Assembly: GCA_900757505.1 (NCBI GenBank)
Contig: CAAEOE010000067.1
Coordinates: forward strand, 1-50,673
Origin: an uncultured Collinsella sp.
GTDB lineage: Bacteria; Actinomycetota; Coriobacteriia; Coriobacteriales; Coriobacteriaceae
Direction of reading: 5' to 3'
DNA length: 50,673 bases
Shown: one piece after another, positions 34,071 through 41,988 of the stretch
Layout: every line of letters begins with the position of its first letter
How positions within the stretch are numbered: the first letter of the stretch is position 1
Translations under genes and position numbers: made by a program
The notes under the pieces: model-generated
Seen by the model: only the letters and a program-made list of their open reading frames with translations
The model's database searches: none
Told to the model about the DNA's origin: nothing

Positions 34071-35069
34071 ATGACCCATTGCAATGACCAACTCATCGAC
34101 CAACTGCTCACTCAAGCCGAACAAGAGGGGCGCTGTCTGATTCCCCCGAGCACGGCAATCCGAAAAGCGCTCCTTCGGCGCACCGGCGGCACGGTTGTCT
34201 CGCCCATGCCGGGGTTGTTTGCGCGAAAAACGCGCTGGGATGAACTCAACCGAGCGCAACGGCATTGCGAAATCCTCCGCGCCCTTGCGATCATCCACCC
34301 CGATTGGACGTTCTGCTCGTTTTCGGCAGCTTGCCTGCTGGGGCTCGAGGTCTCGTGGCGACACCTGAATGTCGTGCATGTTTGCAGCTCGACAAAGCCG
34401 TCGGCTCGCCCGGGCGCACATATTCAGCGGCACCAGATTGAGCCGGCCGGAGCAATACGCAGAGCCGGCATATCGGTAACGCCGCCCATCCAAACGGTCA
34501 CAGATTGCCTGTTGCAGACCGGTTTTGCCGACGGCATGCCCATTGCCGATTCGACGATCTCAAAGCTCGGCCTTGCGCGGGAACAGCTGATGGAGGCCGT
34601 CGAGCAACGAGCGACCGCCTGCAATGGTCGCGCGATTCGCACCGCCCTCACAACACTTCGATATGCCGACGCCCGCGCCGAGAGTGGTGGAGAATCGGTC
34701 GCCCGAGCCGTCATGATCGAGACGGGCTTTGCACCCGACTGGCTTCAATACGAGCTGACGGACCCCTTCGATTCGGCCAAACCCATACGAACGGACTTTG
34801 CCTGGGAGCGCCAGGCGCAGGAACTCACGCTGGGCGAGCTCGACGGGCTCATCAAATATACCGACCAGACCATGCTGGCCGGACGCACCACCGCCGAGGC
34901 GCTCGTTGCCGAACGACAGCGCGAGGCGCACCTATCGCTCTACGGCCACCCTCTGCTGCGCTTTACCATGAACGAGGTCCGCCCGGCAGGAATGCTCGCC
35001 AAAAAGCTGCAGACGGCAGGCATCCGGCAGACCGCGCTGCCGACATGGCTCAACGAGGTAGACCTGTAG
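34071..35069 (+). CDS. AbiEi-like protein with PD-(D/E)XK-like C-terminus
   Basis: The 332-residue protein has two parts. Residues 1-200 resemble AbiEi-type antitoxin/regulator proteins of actinobacteria: a short helical N-terminus, RAQRHCEILRALAIIHPDWT, FCSFSAACLLGLEV, and a beta region ending in TPPIQTVTDCLLQTGF. Residues 205-300 show Glu208, Asp242 (RTDFAW), Glu256 and Asp258 (GELDGLIKY) and Lys262, consistent with a DUF559/Vsr-like nuclease fold. AAAAGGAGG precedes the ATG. No AbiEii toxin is adjacent, so it is an orphan or a fused effector. Function is inferred only. Arrays B and C flank it. Confidence 0.6.
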   Translation: MTHCNDQLIDQLLTQAEQEGRCLIPPSTAIRKALLRRTGGTVVSPMPGLFARKTRWDELNRAQRHCEILRALAIIHPDWTFCSFSAACLLGLEVSWRHLNVVHVCSSTKPSARPGAHIQRHQIEPAGAIRRAGISVTPPIQTVTDCLLQTGFADGMPIADSTISKLGLAREQLMEAVEQRATACNGRAIRTALTTLRYADARAESGGESVARAVMIETGFAPDWLQYELTDPFDSAKPIRTDFAWERQAQELTLGELDGLIKYTDQTMLAGRTTAEALVAERQREAHLSLYGHPLLRFTMNEVRPAGMLAKKLQTAGIRQTALPTWLNEVDL

Positions 35070-35107
35070 GAGCTGCTAGGCCACGCATCGCCAGATCGCA
35101 TCCCCCT

Positions 35108-35450
35108 ATCTGGGCCGCGTTTTCCCAACGGCCACGCCGACGGAAAGCGCGTTCCATTCTGAGGCATGATTCCGGGACACAGCTTCCGGTTGAGGGGCGA
35201 TCCGGAAAGCACGACCCGTTCCGAGACCGAATTCCGGGACGCAGTTTCCGCTTGAGGCTTCAACCGGAAAATGCATCCCAGGCTGGAGCCATATTCCGGG
35301 ACACACTTTCCATTTGAGGCCTCTACCGGAAAACGCATCCCATTCTGAGCGTCGAATCCGGGATACAGTTTCCGTTTGAAGCCCCGTCCGGAAAGTACGT
35401 CCCATTCTGGAGCCGAAATCTGGGACACAGTTTCCGCATGCGGAGGCGCT
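35108..35450. repeat. 62-bp palindromic repeat array C, five units plus a partial
   Basis: Cores (c)cggaaa at 35140, 35202, 35264, 35326 and 35388 are exactly 62 bases apart. A consensus unit is ccggaaaatgcatcccattc, about ten variable bases, attccgggacacagtttccg, then about 12 bases rich in ttgaggc. The two conserved blocks of adjacent units are complementary over about 15 bases. The last unit ends next to the terminator of the hydroxylase gene. Confidence 0.93.
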
Positions 35451-35454
35451 CCAA

Positions 35455-35489
35455 ACAAAAGGCCCCGGCTCACGATGGAGCCGGGGGCC
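35455..35489 (-). terminator. rho-independent terminator of the purine hydroxylase operon
   Basis: On the minus strand ggcccccggctc pairs with gagccggggcc (11-bp stem) and is followed by TTTTGTTTG. It lies about 70 bases beyond the hydroxylase stop. Confidence 0.9.
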
Positions 35490-35558
35490 AAAGGCGCAGC
35501 GTATGTAGTTGATGTTGAGCGCGAACAGCTCGTCAGTAATGACTGTCCGCGCCCTACC

Positions 35559-38336
35559 CTACCCGCGGTTGCGAACGCGGCTGTAGGGCGTATCCACCAT
35601 GGGCAGATCCGGACGCAGCTTGCCGTCAAACGCGCGGTAGGCGTTCTGTACGGCGGGCGCCGTGGGAATCGTTGCGATCTCGCCGATGCCCTTGCCGCCG
35701 TATGCCACGGGCAACAGCTCGTCCTTCTCCACGTAGATGGCGTGGATATCCGGAATCTCGGGCGCACGGAACAGTCCGAGCGTACCGTACCTTGCCTGGG
35801 GCACGCAGTCCTTGAGCGGCCAGTCCTCGGTAAGCGCATAGCCCATACCCATGAGCACGCCGCCTTCGATCTGACCCTGGATGGAGATGGGGTTGACCAC
35901 CTTGCCGGAATCGTGCGCAGCATAGATCTCGCTCACGCGACCGTCATCATCCAGAATGACCACATGCGTGGCAAAGCCGTAGCAGATGTGGCTCTTGGGG
36001 TTGGGAACATCCGCACCCAGCTTGTCGGTCGGCTCCAGGTACACGTAGCCAAACTCGCGTCCCTCGAGCGCCTTGATGGCGGCCGCGGGATCCTGAGGAT
36101 GCATACCCTGGCCGGCGACGAGCTCCTGCGTGTGCAGCTGATAGGCGCGACCGTCGTCGTACTCGATCTTGACGCCGTCGCCATGCGCATTCACGGGAGC
36201 GGCGGGCGCAGACTTGCCGGCCTCGATATCAAGCATGGCATCGCGCAGCAGGAAGGCGGCACCGCGCACGGCCTCGCCGGTCACGACCGTCTGGCGCGAG
36301 CCAGACGTGGTGCCGGAGTCGGGAGCGTTCTCGGTGGAGCACTCGCCATTGGCAATGCAGCTCAGCGGCAGACCGCATGCCTCGGCAACATCCTGCAAAA
36401 AGACGGTGTTGCAGCCCTGACCGATGTCGGACGTGGCGGCATAGACCACGGCGCGGCCACCCTCAACGCGAATCTTGCAGCGGCCGGCATCGGGCAGGCC
36501 CACGCCCACGCCGGCATTCTTCATGGCGCAGGCAATGCCGGCGTGTCCGGGATGCGCATAGTAGGCATCCTTGACCTCGAGCAGCGTCTCCTTAAGCGCC
36601 GTGGAGCAGTCGGCAATCTGGCCGTTGGGCAAAACCTCACCCGGCTCGATGGCGTTACGGTAGCGGATCTCCCACGGGTCCAGGCCGACCTTCTCTGCCA
36701 GCAGGTCGATGAGACTCTCGAGCGCAAACTCGGACTGGCAGACGCCAAAGCCGCGGTACGCGCCGGCAGGCGGGTTGTTGGTGTAGTAGCCAAAGCCGCG
36801 AATGTCGGTGTTCTGGTACTTGTAGGGACCGACGGCATGCGTGCAGGCGCGCTCGAGCACCGGACCGCATAGCGACGCATAGGCGCCGGTATCAAAGTTG
36901 ATCTCGCAGTCCAGGCCGGTAAAGTTGCCCTCGGCGTCGCAACCCAGCGTAAAGGTGCCGTCCATGGCATGGCGCTTGGGATGGAAAGCGAGCGACTCGG
37001 CGCGCGTGAGCTTGCACTTCACCGGACGCTGGAACTTATATGCGGCGAGCGCGGCCAGGTGCTGGATGGACACGTCCTCCTTGCCGCCAAAGCCGCCGCC
37101 CACGAGCATGGTCTCGACGACCACGCGCTCGGGCTCGTTGTCCCAGCCAAACATGTGGGCACACTCTTTGCGCGTGTCGTAGGCGCCCTGGTCGGTCGAC
37201 TGCACCTTGACGCCGTTCTTGTACGGGAAGGCAACGGCGCACTCGGGCTCCAAGAAGGCATGCTCGGTAAAAGGCGTGGTAAAGCGCTGCGTCACGGTAA
37301 ACGCGCTCTCTGCCAGCGCCTTGGCGGCGTCGCCGCGCGTCACATGGCGGCTCTGGCACACGTTGTCCTTGAGCTCCACCGTGTTGCCAAAGGCAAAGAA
37401 GCTGTCGTGCAGGCGCGGCGCGTCGGCAGCCTTGGCCTCAGCGATGTTGCGCACGGGCTCCAGCGGCTCGTAATCGATCTTTACGAGCTTCTTGGCCTTC
37501 TCGAGCGTCGCCTCATCCTCGGCGACCACCAGCACGATGGCATCGCCCACGCAGCGGGTAATATCGCCCTGGGCGATCATGACATCCCAGTCCTGGATAA
37601 GGTGGCCGACCTGGTTGACCGGCACGTCCTCGGCCCGCAGGATGCCCACCACACCGGGCAGGGCCTCGGCCTTGGAGGTATCGATGGAGAGCACGCGAGC
37701 GCGCGGGTACTTGGAGCGCACGGCGCTGGCGTAGGTCAGGCCCGGCTGATCGAGCTCGTCGATGTCGTCGGGATACTTGCCCTCGCCGAGCACCTTCTTG
37801 CGCACGTCGATACGGAAGGCGCGCTTGCCCACGCCGTAGTCGTCGCCGCGCTCCAGATCCTCGTCGATCTGCTTTTCGCCGCGGAGCACCGCAGCGGCCA
37901 GCGCAATGCCCTCGATGATCTTCTTGTAGCCGGTGCAACGGCAGACGTTGCCGCGAATGGCGTACTTGATCTGCTCCTCGGTGGGCTCGGGGTCCTCGGC
38001 GATGAGCGCTGCACCTGCCATGACCATGCCGGGGATGCAAAAACCGCACTGCACGGCGCCCACGGCGCCAAAGGCGTACACAAAGGCCTCGCGCACGTCC
38101 TCGGGCAGGCCCTCGACAGTCACGATGTTGCGGCCGGCGGCAAGGGCGGTGGTCAGCACGCACGCCTTGACGGCGGCACCGTCCACATGGATGGTGCAGG
38201 TACCGCAGGCGCCTTCGGAGCAGCCGTCCTTGGCGGAGTGAATATGCAGGTCGTCGCGCAGGTAGCGCAGCAGCGGCTTGTTTTGGGTCGTCGTGCGCTC
38301 GACGCCGTTAACGGTAAAAGTGAATTCCTGTGCCAT
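35559..38336 (-). CDS. xdhD: selenium-dependent xanthine dehydrogenase-like hydroxylase, fused Fe-S/Mo subunit (YgfN/XdhD type)
   Basis: Molybdenum hydroxylase acting on purines. Residues 1-155 are the [2Fe-2S] subunit: Cys39, Cys44, Cys47 and Cys59 for one cluster, and Cys97, Cys100, Cys132 and Cys134 (CGFC, CRC) for the second. From about residue 165 is the molybdopterin-binding subunit, with GGGFGGKED, AYRGFGVCQSEFALE, DIGQGC and GVGVGLPD. The 925-residue fusion fits YgfN/XdhD and the Se-dependent XDH family. No FAD (CoxM/YgfM) subunit is encoded nearby. Electrons probably pass to the ferredoxin and YgfK encoded just upstream. Selenium use is inferred from yqeB, yqeC and xdhC. Confidence 0.9.
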   Translation of the reverse strand: MAQEFTFTVNGVERTTTQNKPLLRYLRDDLHIHSAKDGCSEGACGTCTIHVDGAAVKACVLTTALAAGRNIVTVEGLPEDVREAFVYAFGAVGAVQCGFCIPGMVMAGAALIAEDPEPTEEQIKYAIRGNVCRCTGYKKIIEGIALAAAVLRGEKQIDEDLERGDDYGVGKRAFRIDVRKKVLGEGKYPDDIDELDQPGLTYASAVRSKYPRARVLSIDTSKAEALPGVVGILRAEDVPVNQVGHLIQDWDVMIAQGDITRCVGDAIVLVVAEDEATLEKAKKLVKIDYEPLEPVRNIAEAKAADAPRLHDSFFAFGNTVELKDNVCQSRHVTRGDAAKALAESAFTVTQRFTTPFTEHAFLEPECAVAFPYKNGVKVQSTDQGAYDTRKECAHMFGWDNEPERVVVETMLVGGGFGGKEDVSIQHLAALAAYKFQRPVKCKLTRAESLAFHPKRHAMDGTFTLGCDAEGNFTGLDCEINFDTGAYASLCGPVLERACTHAVGPYKYQNTDIRGFGYYTNNPPAGAYRGFGVCQSEFALESLIDLLAEKVGLDPWEIRYRNAIEPGEVLPNGQIADCSTALKETLLEVKDAYYAHPGHAGIACAMKNAGVGVGLPDAGRCKIRVEGGRAVVYAATSDIGQGCNTVFLQDVAEACGLPLSCIANGECSTENAPDSGTTSGSRQTVVTGEAVRGAAFLLRDAMLDIEAGKSAPAAPVNAHGDGVKIEYDDGRAYQLHTQELVAGQGMHPQDPAAAIKALEGREFGYVYLEPTDKLGADVPNPKSHICYGFATHVVILDDDGRVSEIYAAHDSGKVVNPISIQGQIEGGVLMGMGYALTEDWPLKDCVPQARYGTLGLFRAPEIPDIHAIYVEKDELLPVAYGGKGIGEIATIPTAPAVQNAYRAFDGKLRPDLPMVDTPYSRVRNRG

Positions 38337-38348
38337 GGTGATTCCCTT

Positions 38349-38828
38349 CTACACGCCGGCGGCGATGCCGGTGCGGTCGTGGATGGCGCCATGCGGGCAG
38401 ACGACGGCGCACATGCCGCACGACAGGCAGTCCGCGCCGTCGATATGGGCGCAGTTGTCCTCGATGCGGATAGCGCCGGCAGGGCACTTTTTGGCACACA
38501 TGCCGCAACCGATGCAGCTCGTGTCGCAGATCTTGCGCGCAATGGCGCCCTTATCGGTGTTGTTGCAGCGCACCAGGATGTTCTGATAGCCGGGAACAAA
38601 GGCAATCACGCGCTGCGGGCACGCCATGCCGCACAGGCCGCAGCCCGTGCACTTTGAGCGATCCACGCGGGCGATGCCATCGACCAGCGCAATGGCGCCG
38701 TGGGGGCAGGCCGTGACGCAGGCGCCACAGCCAATGCAGCCTTCGCTGCAGCGGGCATCGCCGCCTGCGGAGGCGCAACCGCTTCCGCAGGCAACGTAGG
38801 CCACGTTATGTTGAATGGATTTGGCCAT
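38349..38828 (-). CDS. polyferredoxin, four [4Fe-4S] clusters (YgfS-like)
   Basis: Electron carrier for the adjacent hydroxylase. The 159-residue protein has four CxxCxxCxxxCP motifs: CIGCGACVTACP, CTGCGLCGMACP, CIGCGMCAKKCP and CLSCGMCAVVCP. An N-terminal Cys-rich segment (VACGSGCASAGGDARC) resembles RnfB/YgfS-like proteins and may hold another site. It lies 12 bases after ygfK and 12 bases before the hydroxylase gene, so all three are surely co-transcribed. Confidence 0.9.
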   Translation of the reverse strand: MAKSIQHNVAYVACGSGCASAGGDARCSEGCIGCGACVTACPHGAIALVDGIARVDRSKCTGCGLCGMACPQRVIAFVPGYQNILVRCNNTDKGAIARKICDTSCIGCGMCAKKCPAGAIRIEDNCAHIDGADCLSCGMCAVVCPHGAIHDRTGIAAGV

Positions 38829-38839
38829 AAGAGACTCGC

Positions 38840-41839
38840 CTATTTCTTAAGAAGGTACGAATAGTTGTCGCGCACAGCCCTGATGGTCAGGCGGACGGCC
38901 TCGGGAAGACCGGTGTTGACGGCATCGACCGAGACGGTGCGGACCGTGCCGGCGACACGGACCTTAAAGTGATCCTCGTCCACGGCCAGGAAGCCCTCGT
39001 TCTCGGAGTTCTCCATGTCCTGCTCGCTCCAGAACAGGGTGAGCTTGTCCTTGTAGGGACGACCCTCCTGGTAGGGGCAGAACACGGCGCAGTTACCGCA
39101 CTCGTTGCACATGCCATCGACATGAACGACCTGATGCTTGGCCAGGCCCGGCACCTTAATTGCAACGTTGGCGCGGTTGGGGCACACGTCGCAGCAGACC
39201 TCGCACACCGAGCCGCAGCCCAGGCAGCGAGTCTTGGTGCAGTTGCGCTTGTCGCGGCACAGCGACCCCTTGCGCTCGTAGCAGGTGTCCTCGCGACCGG
39301 CCTGCTCGTTGCAGTCGGCGTACTTGTTAAAGTCCACGCCAGCGATGGCACGGGCAACCTCGGCGGCATCGGCGATAGCCTCGACCACGGTGGCCGGACC
39401 GCGACGGCAGTCACCTGCAGCCCAGACGCCCTCGACGCCGGTGGAGGTGGCGGCAAGGCGGCCGCGACGGTCGTGCTCGACGCCCGCGGCGTCGTACAGG
39501 CTGGCATCGATGCCCTCGCCCACGGCGCAGATCACCGTAGTGGCGGTCAGCTCGACGGTCTCGCCCGTGGCGACGGGGCTGCGACGGCCGCTTGCATCCG
39601 GCTCGCCAAGCTCCATAACGTCGCAGGTCAGCACGGTGCCGTTGAGTGCCTTGGGCGCCAGCAGCTCGCAGAACTCAACGCCGTCGGCAAGAGCAAGATC
39701 GAGCTCTTCCTCGTCGGCGGGCATCTGCTTCTTGGTGCGGCGATACACCAGGCGCACGTTCTTCACACCAGCCAGGCGCTTAGCCACGCGGGCGGCGTCC
39801 ATGGCGGTGTTGCCGGCGCCGATGACCACGACGTCCTCGCCCAGCTCGAGCTTCTCGCCCTTCTTGGCGGCCTCGAGGAACTCCAGCACATCGAGCTCGG
39901 CACCCTCGCCCAAGCCCGCAGAGCCGGGCATCCAGGCACCGGTAGCAACGACCACGTCGGTAAAGCCCTGGGCTTTGAGCTCGTCAATGGACTCCACGCG
40001 GGCATTGAGCTGCACCTTGGCGCCAAAGGCCAGGCAGAGCTCGGCGTCGTGGGAGATATCGTCGCTGGCGATACGGAACTCGGGGATGACGTGACGGACC
40101 ACGCCGCCGAGCGAATCGCGGGCCTCGAAGATGGTGACGGGCACGCCGGCGCGCGTCAGGAAGAACGCCGTCGCCAGACCGGCCGGGCCGCCGCCGATAA
40201 CGGCAACGTTGTGCTCGCCGTCGTTGGCGATGGCCTGGGCGCGCAGCTTGGGCAGCACGGCGGTCATGGCCTCGCGAGCGGCCTTGAGCTTGCTGGCGCG
40301 AATCTGGGCGCCCTCGGGCTCGTAGAATGCACGCTCGCAGGCACGGCCGCAGGGATGCGGGCAGATGGTACCGGTAATGAACGGCAGGGCGTTGCGCTCG
40401 ATGATGATGTTGAGCGCGTCCTCGTAGCGGCCCTCGTCAACAGCCGCCAAGTAGGCGGGAATATCCTGCTGGATGGGGCAGCTCGTGCGGCACGGCGTGG
40501 TAAAGCAGTCGGAAAGCGGGCTCTTACCGGCGACCTTGCGATCGGGCAGCGGGCGCAGCGGCTTCTTGTAGAGCGGGTTGGTGAGTGAGTCGGTCTGAAT
40601 CGCAGTCACGGCCTCGAGAGAGACGCCCGCGAACGGCTTGCCGTCCAGATCGGTAAACTCGCCGGCCATCTGGCTAAAGCGCTCGTAGCCACCAGGCTTG
40701 AGCACATCGGTCGCCAGGGTAACGGGCCAAATACCGGCATCATACAGGGCGCGGATGTTGTAGACCGTGGCACCACCGGAGTAGCTGATGCGCAGCTTGC
40801 CGTCAAACTGCTCGGTAATGCGGCGGGCAGCCTCGATGGTCAGCGAGAACAGCGAACGGCCGGACATATACATCTCGGTGGAAGGCAGCTCGTTCCTCGT
40901 CACGTCGACGGGGAACGTGTTGGTCAGCTTGACGCCAAACTCCAGGCCGCGCTCGGCGCACAGGGCAATCAGGCGCTCGAACATGGGCACGGCGTCGACC
41001 CACTGCAGGTCCTCGCGGAAGTGCTTGTCATCGAAGACGATGTAGTCAAAGCCCAGCTCGTTGAGGCGCTGACGGGCAAACTCATAGCCCAGCAGCGTGG
41101 GGTTGCACTTGATGTAGGTGTTGAGGCCCTTCTCGGTGATGAGGTAGGTCGCGATGCGCTCGATCTCCGCCGGCGGGCAGCCATGCAGCGTGGACTCGGT
41201 GATGGAGTTGGAGACGCGTGCCGGGATGGACTCGACAAACGCGGCGTCGACATGCTCAAACTTGTCCAGGTTGGCGAGCGCCCATGCGCGGCACTCGTTC
41301 CAGACGTCGGAGCCGCTGGCGTCCTTCATGCCCTCGATGTAGGCATCGACCTTGGGGCTCTTAATACCCTCCAGGTCATAGCCCACCGACATGTTGAAGA
41401 CAAAGCCGTCCGGGCTGCCCAGACCATACTCGCGAGCGATCAGGTGACAGGCAAACCATGCCTTCACGTACTCGGCAAAGGCCTGCGGAACCTCGAGCTC
41501 GGTCGACCATTCGCAGTTGTAGCACTCGTCCTGCGCCACAATGCAGGGCTTGTTGACGCAACGGGAAAGCTCCTCGCCGTCCATAACCTGGACGGTCTTG
41601 AGCTCAAAGAAGCGGGAACCGGCCACGTAGGATGCCACGATGTTCTGGGCAAGCTGTGTATTGGGGCCGGCGGCCGGGCCAAACGGAGTCTCGATGCGCT
41701 CGTCAAAAATGGGAAGCGCACCCTCCTGGTTGGTCGTGACCATCTTGCGCACGCCAAAGATGGCGTCCTGGGTCTTGTGCTCCTCGATGATCCAGTTCAT
41801 CAGCTGCGAAAACGGGATCGGCCTCATGATGTCGCTCAT
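38840..41839 (-). CDS. ygfK: YgfK family Fe-S/flavin oxidoreductase
   Basis: 999-residue protein annotated in other genomes as a putative selenate reductase subunit, now associated with anaerobic purine degradation. The first about 450 residues form a TIM-barrel-like domain. Next is a glutamate-synthase small-subunit-like module with Fe-S cysteines (CFTTPCRTSCPIQQDIP), an FAD site (VAVIGGGPAGLATAFF) and an NAD(P) site (VVVIGAGNTAMDAARVAKRL). The C-terminus has CLGCGSVCEVCCDVCP and CNECGNCAVFCP cluster motifs. It may link NAD(P)H to the ferredoxin-hydroxylase pair or reduce a purine intermediate. The ATG at 41839 follows GAGGAG; the upstream extension to 41962 is spurious. Confidence 0.9.
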   Translation of the reverse strand: MSDIMRPIPFSQLMNWIIEEHKTQDAIFGVRKMVTTNQEGALPIFDERIETPFGPAAGPNTQLAQNIVASYVAGSRFFELKTVQVMDGEELSRCVNKPCIVAQDECYNCEWSTELEVPQAFAEYVKAWFACHLIAREYGLGSPDGFVFNMSVGYDLEGIKSPKVDAYIEGMKDASGSDVWNECRAWALANLDKFEHVDAAFVESIPARVSNSITESTLHGCPPAEIERIATYLITEKGLNTYIKCNPTLLGYEFARQRLNELGFDYIVFDDKHFREDLQWVDAVPMFERLIALCAERGLEFGVKLTNTFPVDVTRNELPSTEMYMSGRSLFSLTIEAARRITEQFDGKLRISYSGGATVYNIRALYDAGIWPVTLATDVLKPGGYERFSQMAGEFTDLDGKPFAGVSLEAVTAIQTDSLTNPLYKKPLRPLPDRKVAGKSPLSDCFTTPCRTSCPIQQDIPAYLAAVDEGRYEDALNIIIERNALPFITGTICPHPCGRACERAFYEPEGAQIRASKLKAAREAMTAVLPKLRAQAIANDGEHNVAVIGGGPAGLATAFFLTRAGVPVTIFEARDSLGGVVRHVIPEFRIASDDISHDAELCLAFGAKVQLNARVESIDELKAQGFTDVVVATGAWMPGSAGLGEGAELDVLEFLEAAKKGEKLELGEDVVVIGAGNTAMDAARVAKRLAGVKNVRLVYRRTKKQMPADEEELDLALADGVEFCELLAPKALNGTVLTCDVMELGEPDASGRRSPVATGETVELTATTVICAVGEGIDASLYDAAGVEHDRRGRLAATSTGVEGVWAAGDCRRGPATVVEAIADAAEVARAIAGVDFNKYADCNEQAGREDTCYERKGSLCRDKRNCTKTRCLGCGSVCEVCCDVCPNRANVAIKVPGLAKHQVVHVDGMCNECGNCAVFCPYQEGRPYKDKLTLFWSEQDMENSENEGFLAVDEDHFKVRVAGTVRTVSVDAVNTGLPEAVRLTIRAVRDNYSYLLKK

Positions 41840-41938
41840 AGTGAGCTCCTCTCTGTAACGCCCGGCGAGACCGCGCGGCGGGCGCAAATACGGTGTAGCG
41901 CTAGCACAGCGCCGGCGACCCCGCGGAGGTCGCCTATA

Positions 41939-41972
41939 CGCGCGTCGGATGCGGCGAAACATCCGACGCGCG
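41939..41972 (-). other. strong intercistronic hairpin between ssnA and ygfK
   Basis: A perfect 13-bp stem (cgcgcgtcggatg / catccgacgcgcg) with an 8-base loop lies 16 bases beyond the ssnA stop. No T-run follows on the minus strand, so it is more likely an mRNA processing or stability element. A second pair, ggcgacc / ggtcgcc, lies at about 41913-41933. Confidence 0.55.
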
Positions 41973-41988
41973 CGAATCTACTTGTGAA

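Noticed and set aside
34071..35069. Complete AbiE toxin-antitoxin pair
   Set aside because: No AbiEii-type nucleotidyltransferase gene lies on either side, so only an orphan AbiEi-like call is supported.
35108..35450. Possible CRISPR array (regular 62-bp period)
   Set aside because: There are no constant repeats with unique spacers: the whole 62-bp unit is repeated with drift, the halves are complementary, and no cas genes are present.
36969..38657. Plus-strand frame of 562 codons opposite the hydroxylase gene
   Set aside because: It is antisense to a gene with full cofactor motifs; the composition (His/Ala/Gly/Leu-rich) is typical of shadow frames.
38969..40588. Plus-strand frame of 539 codons opposite ygfK
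   Set aside because: Shadow frame, as above; the real gene on the minus strand has flavin and Fe-S motifs.
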